Origin: Anodontia alba
Lineage: Eukaryota > Mollusca > Bivalvia > Lucinida > Lucinidae
Assembly: GCA_964016985.1 (NCBI GenBank)
Contig: OZ024826.1
Location: forward strand, 38,729,070 to 38,793,069
DNA: 64,000 bases
Reading direction: 5' to 3'
The position numbers and the translations under genes are program-made. The notes beneath the pieces are model-generated. The model was not told where the DNA came from and did not search any database. It saw only the letters and a program-made list of their open reading frames with translations. Of this stretch, positions 45,425-57,533 are shown piece by piece; the first letter of the stretch is position 1, and each line of letters opens with the position of its first letter.

Positions 45425-47744
45425 TTACTTCGGACGCTACATTTTTAATAATTTTAATACTAATATTGAGAAAGCCCTAGAAGTTGCCAAAAATCTTGTA
45501 TTAGTTCGGGACTTAAATGAAGACCTGTTGAATCCAAACTATCGTAATTTGAGAGACATAATGTTAATAAACTCATTACAGAATGTTACTCGTATTACAA
45601 ATCAGCAACTGCATCAGCAATACAGTTACATCGAAATTTTGAACCCAAATAAAACCTGTGGTCCTGATGGAATTAGTGATGAAATGTTGAAACCCTTAGC
45701 CAAAGAAATTTTAGTTCCATTAAGCATTTTGTTTAACAGATCTTTCAGGGAGGGTAAATTCTCGGAATTATGGAAACGATCAAACATTATACCTTTGCCA
45801 AAGAAGGGGAGATTACTCGGACCAATCAAACTTTCGTCCCGTCTCTTTCTTGAGTGGTATAGGAAAACTACAAGAACGCATTGTTTTTAACAATATATAT
45901 AACTTTTTAAATGAAAACAATTTGATCTATAAATATCAATCAGGATTTTTTCCTAGTCATTCAACTACCTTTCAGCTGATCGACATATATCATCATATAT
46001 GTCAAGCAATGGATAGTAATCACTATTCTTGCATAGTATTTTGCTATGTGTCAAAGGCTTTCGACAGGGTATGGCAGAAGGGACTTATTTTTAAATTGCG
46101 AATTACGACACTATAGAATTGACGGGGATTTGTTGAATTGGATCTCCGATTATTTACATTACAGAAAACAAAGAGTTGTTATTAGATCTTGCATGTCAGA
46201 TTTTAAAAGGGTCAACGCCGGAGTTACTCAGGGCTCAGTGTTAGGTCCCGTACTATTTTTAATCTATTTAAATGATATTTCTGAATCCTTACTTAGTTTG
46301 ACAAGATTGTTTGCAGACAACAATTCCTTGTTCTATTCAGCATCAAGTTTAGTAGATACTGAAGGAATAATAAATCATGATCTTCGACTATTTGTCGTAT
46401 GGGCAAAGCAGTGGCTCATAAAATTCAGTCCTCCAAAAACTGAAGCAATACTTTTTACTTTAAAATTATTTTCTTAATTTAATCTTCAATGATACTCAAA
46501 TTAAATTTGTTGAAGATCATAAGCATTCAGGTTTAACTTTTAGCAGCAATGGCAAATGGCATGAACACATAGATAATATCTTAAAAAGTGCTGCTAAAGT
46601 AGTTGACATTATGAGAAAGCTTAAATTTACATTAAGCAGAATTGCATTAAATCAAATTTATGTTTCTTATGTCTTACCAATAATAGTAATAATGTAGTTT
46701 GGGACAACTGTTTCGACCAAGACGCTTATGATCTAGAAAAGTTACAAAACGAAGCTGCTAGAATAGTTACTGGCTTGACTAGATCACTTTCACTTGATAA
46801 GTTTTATAGAGAATGTGGTTGGGTAGCGTTATCTGAACGCCGCAAGAATCAGAAACTATATTTTATGTACAAAGCATTAAATGGACAAGTACACTCTTAT
46901 ATAAGCGATATTATTCCCCCTCACATACGAGGAACTACTTATTATTCATAAGAAACCATCACTGTTCCATTTTGCAAAACAGAACGCTTTCGAAACTCTT
47001 GCATACCGTCTTCTGTTCCGTTATGGAATAATCTAGATGAAAATTTACGAAGCAATCCTTCATTCAGTTCTTTTAAGTATGAAATAAAACGTCACAACTC
47101 GATAATCCACGGAGTACCGCAACATTACTTATATGGTGATAAATATTTATCTGTCATGCATGCAAGAATAAGGAATGAATGCAATAATTTGAATAGCGAC
47201 TTGCATCAAATTGTTTTGCTAATTAACTCATTTTGTAATTGTAACTTAGAAATCGAGAATTCGGAACATTACTTTTTTTCGCTGCCCGAATTATTTAAAC
47301 GAACGTACACGACTGTTTAATGAAACCCGCACTTTTCACCCTCTAAACCTGAATATCCTACTCTATGGCATTGCCAAGATGTCTTAAGAGGTCAGTATGT
47401 CTCTATTCAAATCTGTCCAGACATACATAAATGATACTGGTAGATTCTCAGGAAATCAGTAAGTAGACAAATTACTACTTTATCGCTCATATCCTCCTGT
47501 GCCACAACCTCCACGTATAGAGGCACGCAATCCTATTTATTTATTTATTTATTTATCGAGTTTCATTCAACAAGTACTGCATGCTTTAATTATATTACTG
47601 AAGTTTTTGGCAATGTCACGTGATTGTTGTTGTGTGTTAAAATAGTAGGGGGAGGGCCGTCACTAATGTTGAGAGAACTTGTGGCCCAACCCCATTGCAT
47701 ACATGTATATTCTTCATGTAAAGTTGCAATAAAATATGTTTACT
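45425..47744 (+). pseudogene. Jockey-like non-LTR retrotransposon, 5'-truncated
   Basis: Flanked by ACATATATA (45416-45424, 47745-47753). In order: 'NPNKTCGPDGISDEMLKPLA' (45645-45704), a frameshift, 'QERIVFNNIYNFLNENNLIY', 'KAFDRVW' (46052-46072), 'AGVTQGSVLGPVLFLIYLND' (46216-46275), and 'LFADNNSLFY' where the active-site FADD has become FADN. The aspartate expected before 'VSKAFD' is Y. So two catalytic residues are lost as well as the frame (breaks near 45830, 46080-46110, 46477). A C-terminal part with 'HARIRNECNNLNSDL' and 'CNCNLEIENSEHYFF' (47158-47280). The 3' UTR has TTTA repeats at 47536-47557 and AATAAA near 47729. Confidence 0.82.
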
Positions 47745-47991
47745 ACATATATAAAAAACAGAAAGCAATGTGGGAACCACAATGCTACAAAGAGCTACAA
47801 AGAGTAAGACCAACACCAGATCACCGCCTTAGAACGGTCAGTAGAATAAACTAGCGAGGTGTTTAAAACACTTTTACGGCCAGCCAACTTCACCCTGGGT
47901 CCCGATGCTACTCTTAATATATAAATACATAAACATCCGGTTCGCATAAAGGCTCCCTACTCAGCCAATGCGTCAAAGCAAAAACATAAAA

Positions 47992-48362
47992 ATCAAATTA
48001 ATCACTATGATAAATAAAGACTAGTACCCATAGCTAATAGACCAGTTTCACAATCGCGAGTTTTACCGCTCTCGCTAATCCACGCATAATCTCGTTAATC
48101 CAGAATGAGGCTTGCGGTGTATCACAGATAACAATGACGAATCGTCAGATCGTGACTAAGTAAAAACAAAAAAAAAATCAAATTAATCACTATGATAAAT
48201 AAAGACTAGTACTCATGGCTAATAGACCAGTTTCACAATCGCGAGTTTTACCGCTCTCGCTAATCCACGCATAATCTCGTTAATCCAGAACGAGGCTTGC
48301 GGTGTATCACAGATAACAATTACGAATCGTCAGATCGTGACTAAGTAAACAATAGAAGATTT
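47992..48362. repeat. 185-bp direct tandem duplication at a transposon edge
   Basis: 47992-48176 and 48177-48361 are nearly identical. The unit is about 45 bp of PLE tail plus the first 140 bp of the ATAGACC element, so it arose after that insertion, by replication slippage or unequal exchange. Confidence 0.88.
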
Positions 48363-49019
48363 GTGGAAATTTCCGTGTAATAAGCAGTCCCATTTCTTCT
48401 TCATGACTCTTATCTGCATTGCTTTACAGTTAAATTCAATACCCCATCCTAATGAAGATCGTTGCTGTCTGTATTAAGTGAGCTTGAATGTTATGGATTT
48501 TAAGTGAGACATGTTTTAATCAAAACTGATTCAAGCTCTCCTATATGCTATCGCAAACTTGTAAATGAAATATACCCGCATATTCTGATCATGACCACCT
48601 CTGTTGATCTTCCCGCAAAGCGTCATTTTAATGTTTACATGTGCTGTGATCTACAGTAGCGATTACGTTTTTCTTGTCCGTTTATGCGTTTGGGGTGCGT
48701 TTTAAAATCGTGGCATAACCTTTGCGTTTCGACAACGTTTCTAGCGTTTCATATCGTTTCGGCCAATCAAATTACAGAGCAAAGCGTTTCACTCAAACGC
48801 TTAATTTGCATATGCGCACTGAGGAGATACAAACGTTTTCTCGAAACGCTTTTCACCGTTTCGGCCAATCAGCTTGCCTTATCGAAACGCTTTTTCCGTT
48901 TCGGCCAATCATTTGACCGTTTCGCACCGTTTGTATGTTAGACCAATCGAATCATAAATACCTGTTGGACCGTATTAAACCGTGTTTATTACAACTAAAG
49001 TACTCTGTATCTACGTATT

Positions 49020-49440
49020 AAAATTATATTTATTTTATTTTATTTTATTTATTTATATTTTCTTTATAAAATATATTTTGGTATTTTCGAAAGAATTAAC
49101 ATGATTAATTATTATACTTTGTGAAGCCTATTATTTTTACACTGCAATCATGACAATCAACGTCTTTTGACAATTACATGTTTTAGCACATAGTACTCGG
49201 TATAAAATATTTAGCAGATGACATTTTGAAGTTTATATAATTTCCTGAAAACAGATTTTGGCATTTCATACAAATTGCCTGCAAATGATTTGACAATATC
49301 AGAATGCCTTAACCAAGAAAATATTTATTTATTTTATTTATCTTACTTTTATATTTTATTTCATTTTTATTTATTTATTTTTTATTTTATTTTTTATTTA
49401 TAAGTATTATTATTATCATTATTATTGCATAATTTTAGAT
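49020..49440. repeat. (TTTA)n-rich low-complexity stretches
   Basis: Runs of TTTA/TTTTA at 49030-49070 and 49322-49430 inside the hAT-like element. No genes. Confidence 0.8.
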
Positions 49441-49499
49441 GTATGTTAATGGCTACGATTTGTCATTTAAATCGGCAGGCTTTTCTGACTTATTTTGTT

Positions 49500-49640
49500 T
49501 TTAAGGTGTGCGGTAAAAATGCCAGAGCTGAAAATGCCATATGCAAAAATGTTAGAGGAAAAATGCAACAAATAAAAATGCCAGAGGCTACCTGGTAAAA
49601 TGTCATAGGAAATAATCCCATAAGTAAAAATGCCAGAGAT
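49500..49640. repeat. 'aaaatgccagag' short tandem cluster
   Basis: 'aaaaatgccagag' and variants ('aaaatgccatatg', 'aaaatgtcatagg') recur six times at roughly 20-25 bp spacing between 49516 and 49640. Minisatellite-like. Confidence 0.6.
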
Positions 49641-49739
49641 AAAACTAATACAAGTTTAGTTCTTTATTTGACTTCCATGTAGCACAATTTGACAGCATCA
49701 TGGGAAAAGGTGAAAAGATGCAACAAGAGTATATATGTC

Positions 49740-49930
49740 CAAATAGACTCCCCCACACTCTATATTGGAAGAGTCTAATTCAATGTTAGGCATGTCAGGT
49801 TATGTGATTTAGATAATCCTCGCGAAAAATGACTGAACTGTGCAAACAATGGCTATTCTGATCAAATGCCGCATTTTGCAGTGTCTGATCTGGATCTGCA
49901 CTGTTTTCCAATAGCCTGTTTTGTGTCTCC
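49740..49930. mobile_element. MITE-D copy 1
   Basis: 'ccacactctatattggaaga', 'ggcatgtcaggttatgtgat', then the 'gatcaaatgccgc..gtctgatctgg' palindrome and 'gcactgttttccaa'. Shared in order with 55990-56175 and, inverted, 51420-51600. A partial copy is at 60205-60275. Confidence 0.65.
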
Positions 49931-50021
49931 AAATTAAAGTGAGTTAAACTGTTTTCACATCAAAAAAAAAAAAATAATAATATCATCTGCTTATATCTAA
50001 ACAAAGCAGGTTAAATGTTAA

Positions 50022-50360
50022 CCTTTACCACTCTGTTTATTCAGCAGACAACAAAGTGATGACATTTTTTCGTTTCTCCAGAAAACAGGATTTGACATTT
50101 CATGCCAGTTGCCTCTATTCAAGACAATTTGCATGAAATGTACAGAATAGTCAGTTGATGACATTCTGAAGTATTTTTCTTATGTTTTCCTGAAAACAGG
50201 TGTCGGCTTTTCATACATATTATCTCCACAGGACTTCACTTCCCCTGCAAATTGTCTTCAGTGGAGATTTGCGTGAAATGTCAAACCTGTTTTACGAGAG
50301 AAAATAAGAAAAGAGGTCATGAATTTGCCATCTGCTGAGTTAGCCCAGAGAGTGATAAAG
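50022..50360. mobile_element. TTAA-flanked MITE inside the hAT-like element
   Basis: Left TTAA 50018-50021, right TTCA (decayed). Ends CCTTTACCACTCTG and, inverted, CCTTTATCACTCTCTG. Internal direct echoes 'cagaaaacaggatttgacat' and 'ctgaaaacaggtgtcggc'. piggyBac-type target. Confidence 0.65.
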
Positions 50361-51159
50361 GTTCAACTGGACAATGAATCGTTGACTTAATCCATTCTGT
50401 TGGTGATATGTGTAGTCCACGATCAGACTGCGCGGAAATACCGGTTCACCTTGGTCTAAGCTGTTCTCAAATACCATAAGGTCGTTTCTTATTTCTATTC
50501 AAAGGGGCTAATATATATTCAACCAAACCAGATCAGCTGGCGCAGCAGGATCAAGATGAAAGATTTTCTACACCAGTCTGAACTACGTCGAACCTGTGAA
50601 TTGCCATTATTGTTTTGAGTAATATTTCTCCCCCCCCTCCCCCTCACGTCCCTCCCCCTCACGCCCCCACCTTTTTTTAAAATGAAATGTATACTGTCGT
50701 TTAGACAAATGGTTCTGGAACAGATGATCTGCTTTACTGAAATTTATTGTTAGAATTATGTGTCACCAATACTAATCCTTTCATTAGATCCTTATCCAGT
50801 GAAAACGTCCCTCTGAGCATAGGTGTTACTCGGATTAAAGTGAGTGGATCAGTCTAGTGCATAATGGTGTCCACTCAGTTCACTGATCAGGTCATTAGTA
50901 TAAAATACTGTAATACATGAATCGCTCAGTATCCATCTAATACACAGACTGATCAGAATCGTAAAATATAAATAGGTCCATTTTTACTTGTTTGGGCCAT
51001 TATTTTTCGAATACGATGCACTGTGCACATCATAGCAATTATGTGGACAGTCGGCAAATATCTTGCTGGAGGGCTTTCATGAAAGTATATTCTCACTATG
51101 AAAACATTTTTGGCATGTATATGCAAAGCTGTTAACCTTAAGAACGCTATATTTTAATA

Positions 51160-51740
51160 ATAGAAGACGATGTGCTGGATAAACAGATCAAATGTATGGA
51201 CGAGCAGCAATGACCGAGAGCAGAGTGCGCGGATGCACATTCTAATCTAGTATTTTGCATATTGCAACCTATACTTAAATATTAGAAGACGATGCACTGG
51301 AGAAACAGCAGATCCTTTCGAATAATAATGATAATAAAAATGTACAGACGAACTGCAACGAATCAGATCAAAATGCACGGATGAACATACAAATCAATGT
51401 TGCATTTATAGCACATTGTAGTCTGGATACCCCTAAAAGGGTAATTGGAAAACAGTGGAGACCCAGATCAGATGCCGCAGAACGTGACGTCTGATCAGGG
51501 TATCCATTATTTGCAAATAGTTCAACCATTTGTTTCTCTACATAACATAGCCTGGCATACCTAAAATCGAAATTAGAATCTTCCAGTATATAGGGTGGGT
51601 GAGTTCATTCAGTAACAATAGGTTAAATATTAGAAGATAATGTGCAAGACTATTGGCAAATCGTATCGAATAAGACAATGTACAGATGAACAGCTACGAA
51701 GCAAATCAGAGTGCGCGGATGCCCTATATTTATCACATAT
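51160..51740. repeat. Three dispersed 'tagaagacgatg' units around MITE-D copy 2
   Basis: 'attagaagacgatgtgctgg', 'atgtacagacgaactgcaac' and 'agtgcgcggatgcac' recur at 51160, 51280 and 51625. MITE-D copy 2 (51420-51600, inverted) lies between units 2 and 3. Confidence 0.55.
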
Positions 51741-53980
51741 TTTCATGTATTCCTCTTTTTTAATATTGGTAAAATTACTTTGTATCTACATGTATTCGAT
51801 AGTTTAAAATCATGAATGAAAATGACTTATTATCAAAGATGAATGGATGAAATTGAAATGTTTTTTTTTATTGTTCAAAACTGACTTAGCAGTTTTTAAG
51901 TAAGTCTTCTTCGATATATATTTTTTACATTACATCTGGTGTTGACTTAATTTCAAATATACGAGCATTATATCCTTTTAAGGCATTACCTGTTTATGCA
52001 TGCTGTTTCTTTTTTTTCTCATCCAAATAGATTTGGAAGTGCACCTGCATATCATAAAACTTCCAATAAACAATACATGGAATGAGTATATCCTATACCT
52101 CACCCTCCTTAAGAAATACACAGGCTAATATTATATAACATTTGAAAGATCAAAAAGGGGATAGTATAAATTAAAAAAAAATATGTAAATAAATAAAAAT
52201 TGGAAAATATCATGATATTATACACATTAATTGCACAGTACTCCAGATTCATATAGCATAGAGTATTTGATAATAATTGATGTGTGTCTTCATTTTTCCA
52301 CTTAAATAATTTTGTTGTGTATATATATTAGAATCACCTCACAGAGGTAATTTTAATGAGTACCAACCATATATTTTCTGGAGGAGAGACATGAAAATAC
52401 AAGTTATGATCATAATCATAAATCGATCATAAAGTTTCTCAAATGAACCTCATTTATTTATTTATTTATTTACTTATTTTTAAAGTAAATAAGAACACTT
52501 CAAAAACTGGATCCTAATTCTACTGATGGAGAACTGTATAATAAGTCTGATAGGAAATTTAAAAAAAATAAAAAAAATGATTGTATCCTAAAATGTGAAT
52601 ATTTACTTTCTGCAATTGCGCAAACTGAATTTTCTGAAACTCAGTTATTTCTACAAACTCTGTATGTTTAGTGAATATTCAGATCAGCCTGTACGTCTGC
52701 ACAGTCTGATCAGTCTTCACCACACGCTCTAGAAGATCTACTGCTTCTTCGTCCAGAAAACACAGACTGATAAGATTGCGGGATGTGCAGACTGATCCAC
52801 ATATTTACTGAAAGTACATTCTTTTTTGCAGGAATTAAAGTGATTCTGCCAAAAACTGTTAAAATTCCTTTTCCGTGTATATTGCATTTTAAGACACAAC
52901 GTGTTTTCCAGTACTTTCAAAAGTCAATAATCAATCATTCTTAACTGGAAGTTGAAAGGCATTCCTATCATTATTCATTGCTAGGAATGAATGAAAAATA
53001 AAGAGTTTGTTCTTATATTTCCCGTAAAATGGCATTTAACATTTCAAATCCTATTTTTCAGAAAAAATAAAAACAAAATCTTATTAATTTCTTGTCTGCT
53101 GAAACTGCCCCATAGCGTGGTAAATAATTCTTAAATGTCTTTGCGAAAAAAAGTGCTCCAAAATTATGCTTTTCCTGAACAATGGATTTATTTATTATAC
53201 CCTTTTTAGTGATTATCTTTTAGTTTGACGAAGCTTTGAAATTGTGCTAATGGAAATTTATGCAGAAGAGGGAATTTGATGATAAACTACCATATTAAGA
53301 CATAAATGTTAATTTATCCATAATTTATCCATAAAATATGTTGTGGGTATTCATTAGAACTGCCTTTGCGAGGCGATTTTATTAAAAACAACCAGCTATA
53401 TTTTAATGAGTAAAAAGAAAAAAATGCACACCAACCTTTCGCCAAATTACCGACCTTATCTGTTTCTATGTTTTAATCATAAACTTTACTAATGTCAATA
53501 ATTTCCCCTTATTAGGCCCCTACCTATAAGGTTGGCCAAAGTCACCAAGAACTTCTTATTTTTATCTGCTTATGGCCATTAGCGTGTTATGTAATCTAAA
53601 TTGTGTCTTTAATAGCTAATTGCCACCATCTAATATCCTAAATCATCGCGGAAGGAAAATATAACGAAATACATGTATTTACTCTAGATTTTTTCCTACC
53701 GCTACTTAGCCGCAATCCTGGACAGGGAACTCCCGTATACGCTGATACAGTAAAATGTTAATCTGCAAAACCGTGACATAAAAATACATGTTTAGTAATC
53801 GTTATTATTATTATTATTATTACTACAAATATTACATTCATTGATGTGAGTCTAATCATTGCATTCAATATAATCAAGTGGCTTTAATACCACTTGATGT
53901 AATTTATAATCGAAATATTTATGTACCCAGTGTTTGTCTCAGGTGAGAAAATAGTGTGTAACAAACAACTATTACCTGAC
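51741..53980. other. AT-rich interior of the hAT-like element
   Basis: No gene. Two decayed hairpins related to the MITE-A core lie at 52322-52378 ('ttagaatcacctcacagagg') and 53338-53400 ('ttagaactgcctttgcgagg'). 52680-52810 holds 'gatcag' palindrome relics. (TTA)n at 53803-53822. Confidence 0.5.
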
Positions 53981-53981
53981 T

Positions 53982-54058
53982 GCACCGGCAAGCATCGAAC
54001 CCGCGACTCCTGATCACCAGTCAGAAGCGCATCCGACTGAGCTACAGAGTCCGGCCAC
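53982..54058 (-). mobile_element. tRNA-like SINE head (second family)
   Basis: Inverted: 'tgtagctcagtcggatgcgc' (A box) and 'gcgggttcgatgc' (B box). A five-pair anticodon stem can be drawn (tctga..tcagg) with a GGT loop. The acceptor ends do not pair, so it is a SINE head or tRNA relic and not a tRNA gene. Confidence 0.6.
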
Positions 54059-55708
54059 TATCACTGTCCGTCAAAACACATTTCCTGTTTATTGCATCAG
54101 ATACTCGTCTCCATAAAATTATTTGACTTTTATTTTTATTAATTTTATAACAATTATAATTAAGTGAAATTGGAAAAAAAAAAAAAAAAAAAAAAGATGT
54201 AAAATAAATTGAGTCCGCGGGATTTTGATTGGCTAACTCTGCAAACGCTAAAACGTTTGAAACCAGACATAGTTTCCATGACAGCGTTTTCCGAACGCTA
54301 ATGTGATTGGTTAATATTTGAAACGCTTGAAACTTTTCAGAAACGATGATCCGATTGGCTAAAACTGTAAACGATCGTTTAAGCGTGGTCGAAACGCTGC
54401 GTTTCCAAACCGTTAAAAAGCGTTTTGCATGCGTTTCCGTGGACATGAAAAACGCTGTCACCACTGTATATACTGTGCGCTACGAAAAACAAAATATCCG
54501 GGATTTATTTTTTACTTGCTGACATTTCGATCTACTGCTTTGATTCGCGGAAACAGTCTTGGTTATTTAGTTCTGTTTTTAATATGTGTGTGTTTTAAAT
54601 GCATTTCCGACAAGAAAACGTTCTACAATCCAACATGGTAATAGTTTACTTTTCTCCCAAAACGGTTTCCCCGCCATGCTGTCATCTGACTTTACGAGCA
54701 CGCGCTACCGTTATGAGCACGCGCTTTTTTTCATGCAAGAGCATAGAAAAATTAACTTCTATTGGAAATGCGGAACAGTTCAGTGTATCGTCGTCTGGTG
54801 TGCATCTGAGCACCCCATAAGATGGGACTCTACACAGGGTTTGCGTGATATATTCGTTGGTACTTAGAAACTATTTAAGTGGCCAACAGAAATAACCGTT
54901 TTAATGCGCAGATCACGCAAACGGACAAGGTGCTATTTTGCTTGGGTGCTTGTCTTTCAGCAGAAAACGGTGAGTATGCGTCTCTTAAGTCAGTGAAAAT
55001 AAATCAACGTGATAAAAAAAAAAAAAAAAACATCACGTCCGCGTGTGCATCTCGATGAATCAGTCGGTCTTAAAAAGCAGTACACAGTGAGGGAAGGGAT
55101 GCATAACGGGTGTCAGTCTCATGCTTTAATTGCTCGACCAGTCAACGATCGCTGAAGTGTTAACTGCCAACACCTGTTAACTACCGCTTGCTTAGCAAGC
55201 AGATAACGGTACTGTCGCAGGTGTGAAAAACAAACGGCGGATTATTCTTTTAAGATGCTACCGGCGGTAAGTATAACACGTTGCCGACATCAGTCAAATA
55301 ATTCATCGTAATTAGTAGTACTCCCAAGGGGAAAACATGCGTCCGGCTGACTAGGCTTTGGGAACCTTTAGGAATCCGGACCCGGATTTATGCGTCCAGA
55401 ACCCTGAATTTATCACAGGTTGTAGCGAGTGGCTTTCATTTCCGCATTGTCAATACACCGCCAGCCTCGATCTCGATACATTTCCGGAAATTCTCCGCTC
55501 GGCAATTATCGGAAATTGCGATCGTGAAAAGGGTCTATTATACTGTATGCCAGTGTAAATGAAAACCAATAGTCGAACCACGGCGGGCCAAGCCAAAGTC
55601 ATATCGTCAAGCCCCAACGAAGAGGCCGTCATTGAGTCAGGGGCCCGAACCATCGTCGTACAATTAAAGATTGAAGCATAGCCATAAAAATGATTGGGTT
55701 GATACTAG

Positions 55709-55985
55709 GCAGAAAAGACCAAGACATTAAAAAGAAGAAGGACGCACTTAAAGTAACGGCACCACAATCAACACTACAAGCAGAAAGCCAAAAGTACAGT
55801 TTCTTCCCAAAAAATGTCCAAAAAAAAAGAAATTCACCACGACATACATGTAAAGACATACAATGACAGAAATAGTAAACTACAGCAGCAGCGCCGCCTT
55901 GAAACGGTCAATAAAAAAGGTACTGGGGGCGTTGTTTGCGGGGGTGGGGGGGGGGGGGGGCTTAAATAAAATTTACGTGGCCATT
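55709..55985 (-). mobile_element. Second PLE tail fragment
   Basis: 'gcagaaagccaaaagtaca', 'gccgccttgaaacggtca' (55892) and 'aaatttacgtggccat' follow PLE copy 2 (13530-13720). A 14-base G run at 55947-55960. Confidence 0.65.
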
Positions 55986-55989
55986 GTAG

Positions 55990-56175
55990 ACTGAATGAAC
56001 TCCCCACACTATATATTGGATGATTCTAATTTCGATTTTAGGTATGTCAGGCTATGTGATCTAGATATTCCTAGAGAAAAATGGCTGAACTATTTGTAAA
56101 CAGTGGAGACCCTGATCAGATGCTGCATTCTTGGTCTGCACTGTTTTCCAACTACCCTTTTAGGGGTCTGTAGAC
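55990..56175. mobile_element. MITE-D copy 3
   Basis: 'ccacactatatattggat', 'ggtatgtcaggctatgtgat', 'gtggagaccctgatcaga' and 'gcactgttttccaactaccc' as in copies 1 and 2. Confidence 0.65.
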
Positions 56176-57533
56176 TATAATGGCTAGACTATAATGGCAC
56201 GGGTGTACCTGTTAAACAGTACTTAAGACGAGCAGCACACATAGTCTGTACAGAGAATAAATCTACTCCTCAGACACTCTAAAAGTCCACACAACTCGGC
56301 GAGGCTATTCAAAAAAAAATCTGGTACTTGACAATTTCTTTGGTTATATCTTGTGAATATGTATCTGCATGCCAAATCTTATCAAAATACTCCTCGCGAA
56401 TTAAACTTAAAAGCTATTGTCACAAACTGGTTACGGAATGACGGACATGCCTCCGCTATTTATAAAGAAATCTTGATAGTCTGGATTTTTTTTTTGCTAT
56501 ACCTCTTTTTCATGCTGTCTTTATTACATGTATTGTATATCTTTGGTTGTGCAAATGTTGGTCTTTAGAGGATAACTATACTACAGAGGCATCTCTCTTG
56601 GAAGAGTGCCATTTACTTTTGTGTATCCTTTTGTGAAGTGGTTTGTACTTTTGTCATTCATTTTAAAATCCTAGCTTGTTTGATTTTGGATTTATAAGTT
56701 CAAGTTACTTCTGTTCAGGTCATGTCGGGCCGGTCCTTTCACCGACTCACACATGTGATCATGCTTAGTTCTCTAAGCGGTTAACTTGTACTTTGAGCAC
56801 ACACTTGACCAGGACATACACTGTGTATATGAAAAAGTGAAGGTATTTCTGATAAAACGAGAATACTCGTAAATAAACTACAGACACCTCTAAAATCAGA
56901 AATAAACCTGTCCAGTGTATAAGAAAGAAACTGTTATGTGTATAAGTGGATTATGATATATTCCCAAGGTCGACGATGAAGAATACCGGGCGCTTCTGTG
57001 ATAAATCCATACAACCGAATGCATCTAGCAGTCGCTCATTTCCAAAATAATGACAGTGATGGTGTTAATGGAATAGAAACATTTTCAACTGATCATTATT
57101 TATAGATTTGCTAACTATTATACCACGAACGGTCAAGCCTAATGTCACTTTTATAATACGATAGGCATAAATGGGTTGAAACACAAACAGACCCTGTTTT
57201 AAACTCTTTACATGCACTTTTTAACACTATCATTTTTCAACTTTTTTTTCGGCCCTCGCATTTTGACTTTATATCACACTCAACCTACACGCAATCCTCG
57301 CAAGGGGGTTTGTTGCAGTATAGAAAGATAGATATAAAGTTTGTTTAAGAGAAACGAAGATTCTGATACAACTGCACGTATGGGCACGTTGGTCCGAGTG
57401 TTCACTGTGGGCAATAATAATAAAGGTTGAAGCTTTCAGGTTAGAGTGATTACGGAAGGACGGACATGCCTCCTTGAAGATGTAGTCAGTCCTTTTAGTT
57501 CATTTTTACATTTTTAACGTCCTAAGCCCAGTT
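56176..57533. other. Unassigned DNA with a SINE relic
   Basis: 56712-56800 ('caggtcatgtcgggccggtc', 'cttagttctctaagcggtta') is an inverted piece of the SINE body. 'attacggaaggacggacatg' occurs at 57451 and, nearly the same, at 56432. No gene. Confidence 0.45.

Larger units (their letters stand above)
48654..54466. mobile_element. Putative hAT-like DNA transposon, 5.8 kb, non-autonomous or dead
   Basis: Starts CAGTAGCGATTACGTTTTTC and ends, inverted, CAGTGGTGACAGCGTTTTTC. The next 250 bp at each end hold repeated AAACG/CGTTTC blocks alternating with CCAATC (left: 48765, 48865, 48902, 48944; right, inverted: about 54220, 54310, 54355), like subterminal transposase-binding sites. Against copy A of the host element, about 7-8 bp ('tgatcaa') appear on both sides, as hAT elements duplicate. 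No coding sequence found inside; it contains MITEs and AT-rich DNA. Confidence 0.6.
48037..55538 (+). mobile_element. TIR element 'ATAGACC', copy B, split by a 5.8-kb insertion
   Basis: Left end ATAGACCAGTTTCACAATCG (48037, repeated at 48222), right end inverted ATAGACCCTTTTCACGATCG. The two halves, 48222-48653 and 54467-55538, are collinear with copy A inverted (11005-10590 and 10590-9677). Conserved landmarks: 'ctcgctaatccacgcataat', 'gatctactgctttgattcgc', 'cagcagaaaacggtgagt' and 'tttccgcattgtcaatacac'. No transposase recognised. Confidence 0.7.
44577..55708 (-). mobile_element. PLE 3' tail split by three nested insertions
   Basis: Tail segments 44577-44659, 44953-45424, 47754-48036 and 55539-55708 read in order as one continuous copy of the tail at 25240-26500. 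Joins: 'acagtctagg|tagtgccacaatc', 'catcacaacacata|taaaaaaca', 'ggctaa|ttatactgtatgcc'. The gaps hold a SINE, a jockey-like element and the ATAGACC element. Oldest element of the nest. Another tail copy (55709-55985) is attached at the right. Confidence 0.75.
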
